Source of the DNA: Lewinellaceae bacterium
GTDB lineage: Bacteria; Bacteroidota; Bacteroidia; Chitinophagales; Saprospiraceae
Reading direction: 5' to 3'
DNA: 64,000 bases
Assembly (NCBI GenBank): GCA_020636095.1
Contig: JACJYN010000005.1
Location: forward strand, 62,001-126,000
Positions 62,935 to 64,000 of this stretch are shown here, piece by piece; the stretch's first letter is position 1, and every line of letters starts with the position of its first letter. A program made the position numbers and the translations under genes. A model generated the notes under the pieces. It was not told the origin of the DNA. It saw only the letters and a list, made by a program, of their open reading frames with translations, and made no database searches.

Positions 62935-64000
62935 ATGAAAACAATGAAACTAACGGCCGGGTTCATTTTTTTATTTCAGGCCCTCTACGGACAAAACATC
63001 AGCAGCAAAACTTACCAGAATTTTGATGCCGAGACAGGAGCGCTCTACCAACAAACCAAATATCAGTATCAATATGATGGGTCAGATAATGTGGTGGAGG
63101 AAACAACCAGTTATTGGGATACCAGCCAGCAGAATTTTCTGGAGTACGCCCGAATGGAAAGAGATTATGAGGGTAACAGAGTGAAAGAGATACGGCATTA
63201 CGGCACAAACTCGGAAGATGGATCAGTTGAATTGAAAAGGAAGGTCGAATGTACGTATGATGAGAATGGATTGTTGGTTGAGCAGGAACGAGCTCGGTAT
63301 TATAGCGAGGAAGAAATTGAAAAGGTCATCTTCGCCAATGAATTTGATTCGGCCAAGCCATGGAAAAACCGCCAGGATTGGATTCAGAGTTTCTTTACCC
63401 CTTTGAGAAGGGTGGCCAGGATTCGGACAGATACAAGCGAATTGGAGCTATTTGAGGAGTATGGAACGGATTCGATGTGGTATTTCTTAGGCAGGCGGGA
63501 AAGGTTGTATGATGCCCAGGATCGGTTGATCGCTTATTATAACTCCTATACTGATTTTGGATCTGACCATCTACAAAGAAACAAGTATGATCACCCGGCA
63601 GGGTTGATCACGGAATCAGAGTATTATACTAAGGACGATCTCACTGGAGAGTGGAGAAAGAGAAACATTGTCCAACACCTTTACCTTTTAGACGAATCGG
63701 ATAAAGTATTGAAATGGACAAGAATTGGCACTTCGTATGATTATTCTGGCGCCATTGAAAAGATTGACACTACCCTGATTAACAATTATTATTATTGCAA
63801 CGGCCTCCTGGAAAGGCAGGATTACCGAACGGGCTCGGAGACGGTTGGGCTCAGCATCCTTTACGAATATGAAGGGCAAATAGATTGTAATGATCCTTCT
63901 GTGGATTTGACTATTTATCCCAACCCAGCTCAAGGGTGGGTTAGTATCAGGACCAACATCCTGAAAGAAAACGGCTGTGTGATCACACTCTTTACAGTGG
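62935..64000 (+). CDS. Secreted protein with T9SS type A tail, cut by the window end
   Basis: The frame is open from the ATG at 62935 (MKTMKLTAGFIFLFQALYG, a signal peptide) to the window edge, 355 codons. Residues 25-320 show YD/RHS-like strand pairs (YQYQYDGSDNVVEETTSYWD, KVECTYDENGLLVEQERARY, YYNSYTDFGSDHLQRNKYDH). Near the edge LTIYPNPAQGWVSIRTN opens a T9SS type A sorting domain, so only some 50-60 residues are missing. Probably displayed on or released from the cell. Target unknown. Confidence 0.85.
   Translation, partial: MKTMKLTAGFIFLFQALYGQNISSKTYQNFDAETGALYQQTKYQYQYDGSDNVVEETTSYWDTSQQNFLEYARMERDYEGNRVKEIRHYGTNSEDGSVELKRKVECTYDENGLLVEQERARYYSEEEIEKVIFANEFDSAKPWKNRQDWIQSFFTPLRRVARIRTDTSELELFEEYGTDSMWYFLGRRERLYDAQDRLIAYYNSYTDFGSDHLQRNKYDHPAGLITESEYYTKDDLTGEWRKRNIVQHLYLLDESDKVLKWTRIGTSYDYSGAIEKIDTTLINNYYYCNGLLERQDYRTGSETVGLSILYEYEGQIDCNDPSVDLTIYPNPAQGWVSIRTNILKENGCVITLFTV

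Overview
The window reads as chromosome from a marine- or sludge-type Bacteroidota, most likely of the Saprospiria (Lewinella/Phaeodactylibacter-like). The signs are several very large secreted proteins ending in type IX secretion (T9SS) sorting domains (two type B 'gliding-motility' C-termini with the NAFSPN/DGRND signature, four type A YPNP-like tails), start sites that mostly lack a Shine-Dalgarno sequence, a hybrid two-component 'propeller' regulator, and mid-to-high GC. No rRNA, tRNA, CRISPR array or complete insertion sequence was recognised.

Layout. 0-13 kb: a cut-off secreted protein, a fatty-acid desaturase, a 1.8-kaa T9SS repeat protein, a C-rich satellite, a coupled pair of M16 peptidases (one active, one without the zinc motif), and a cytochrome-c/copper-monooxygenase-like T9SS protein. 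13-22 kb: a sphingomyelin-synthase-like PAP2 protein with a GNAT protein, a TPM-domain membrane protein, a second T9SS type B protein, and a sodium:solute symporter preceded by a 49-residue membrane protein. 22-37 kb: the most unusual part. It holds a membrane CHAT protein, an RRM RNA-binding protein, then a tight plus-strand operon of WD40-caspase, EndoG/NucA-type nuclease and second caspase-like protease. Facing it are a HEAT-like membrane protein, a phage-tail-collar protein and a duplicated C-terminal fragment. 37-52 kb: a very large BNR/tectonin propeller protein, a small unknown, a cytochrome c lipoprotein, a helical unknown, a T9SS type A protein, and a broken hybrid sensor kinase. 52-64 kb: TPR protein, erythromycin-esterase-like protein, membrane AraC regulator, sulfotransferase-like protein, a retropepsin-like protein lacking both catalytic aspartates, an AAA-ATPase/PD-(D/E)XK protein, an MFS transporter, and a cut-off T9SS protein.

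Candidate new system: the operon at 25852-32692 joins two caspase-fold proteases (one under a 14-blade WD40 sensor) to an intracellular-looking nuclease of the EndoG family. Both kinds of activity take part in eukaryotic programmed cell death, so an abortive-infection or regulated-death role is a reasonable but untested guess.

Two further window-wide themes. First, intergenic spaces carry about 160-bp palindromic elements (13.4, 25.6, 44.8 and 45.1 kb) that share a core, while their outer arms pair within a copy but differ between copies. Second, several genes (35.4, 39.0, 44.3-44.4, 48.4-52.1 kb) are split by apparent loss of one base from short homopolymers, mostly G/C runs. Sequencing error is at least as likely as gene decay, so the split genes are described both as pieces and as reconstructed wholes.
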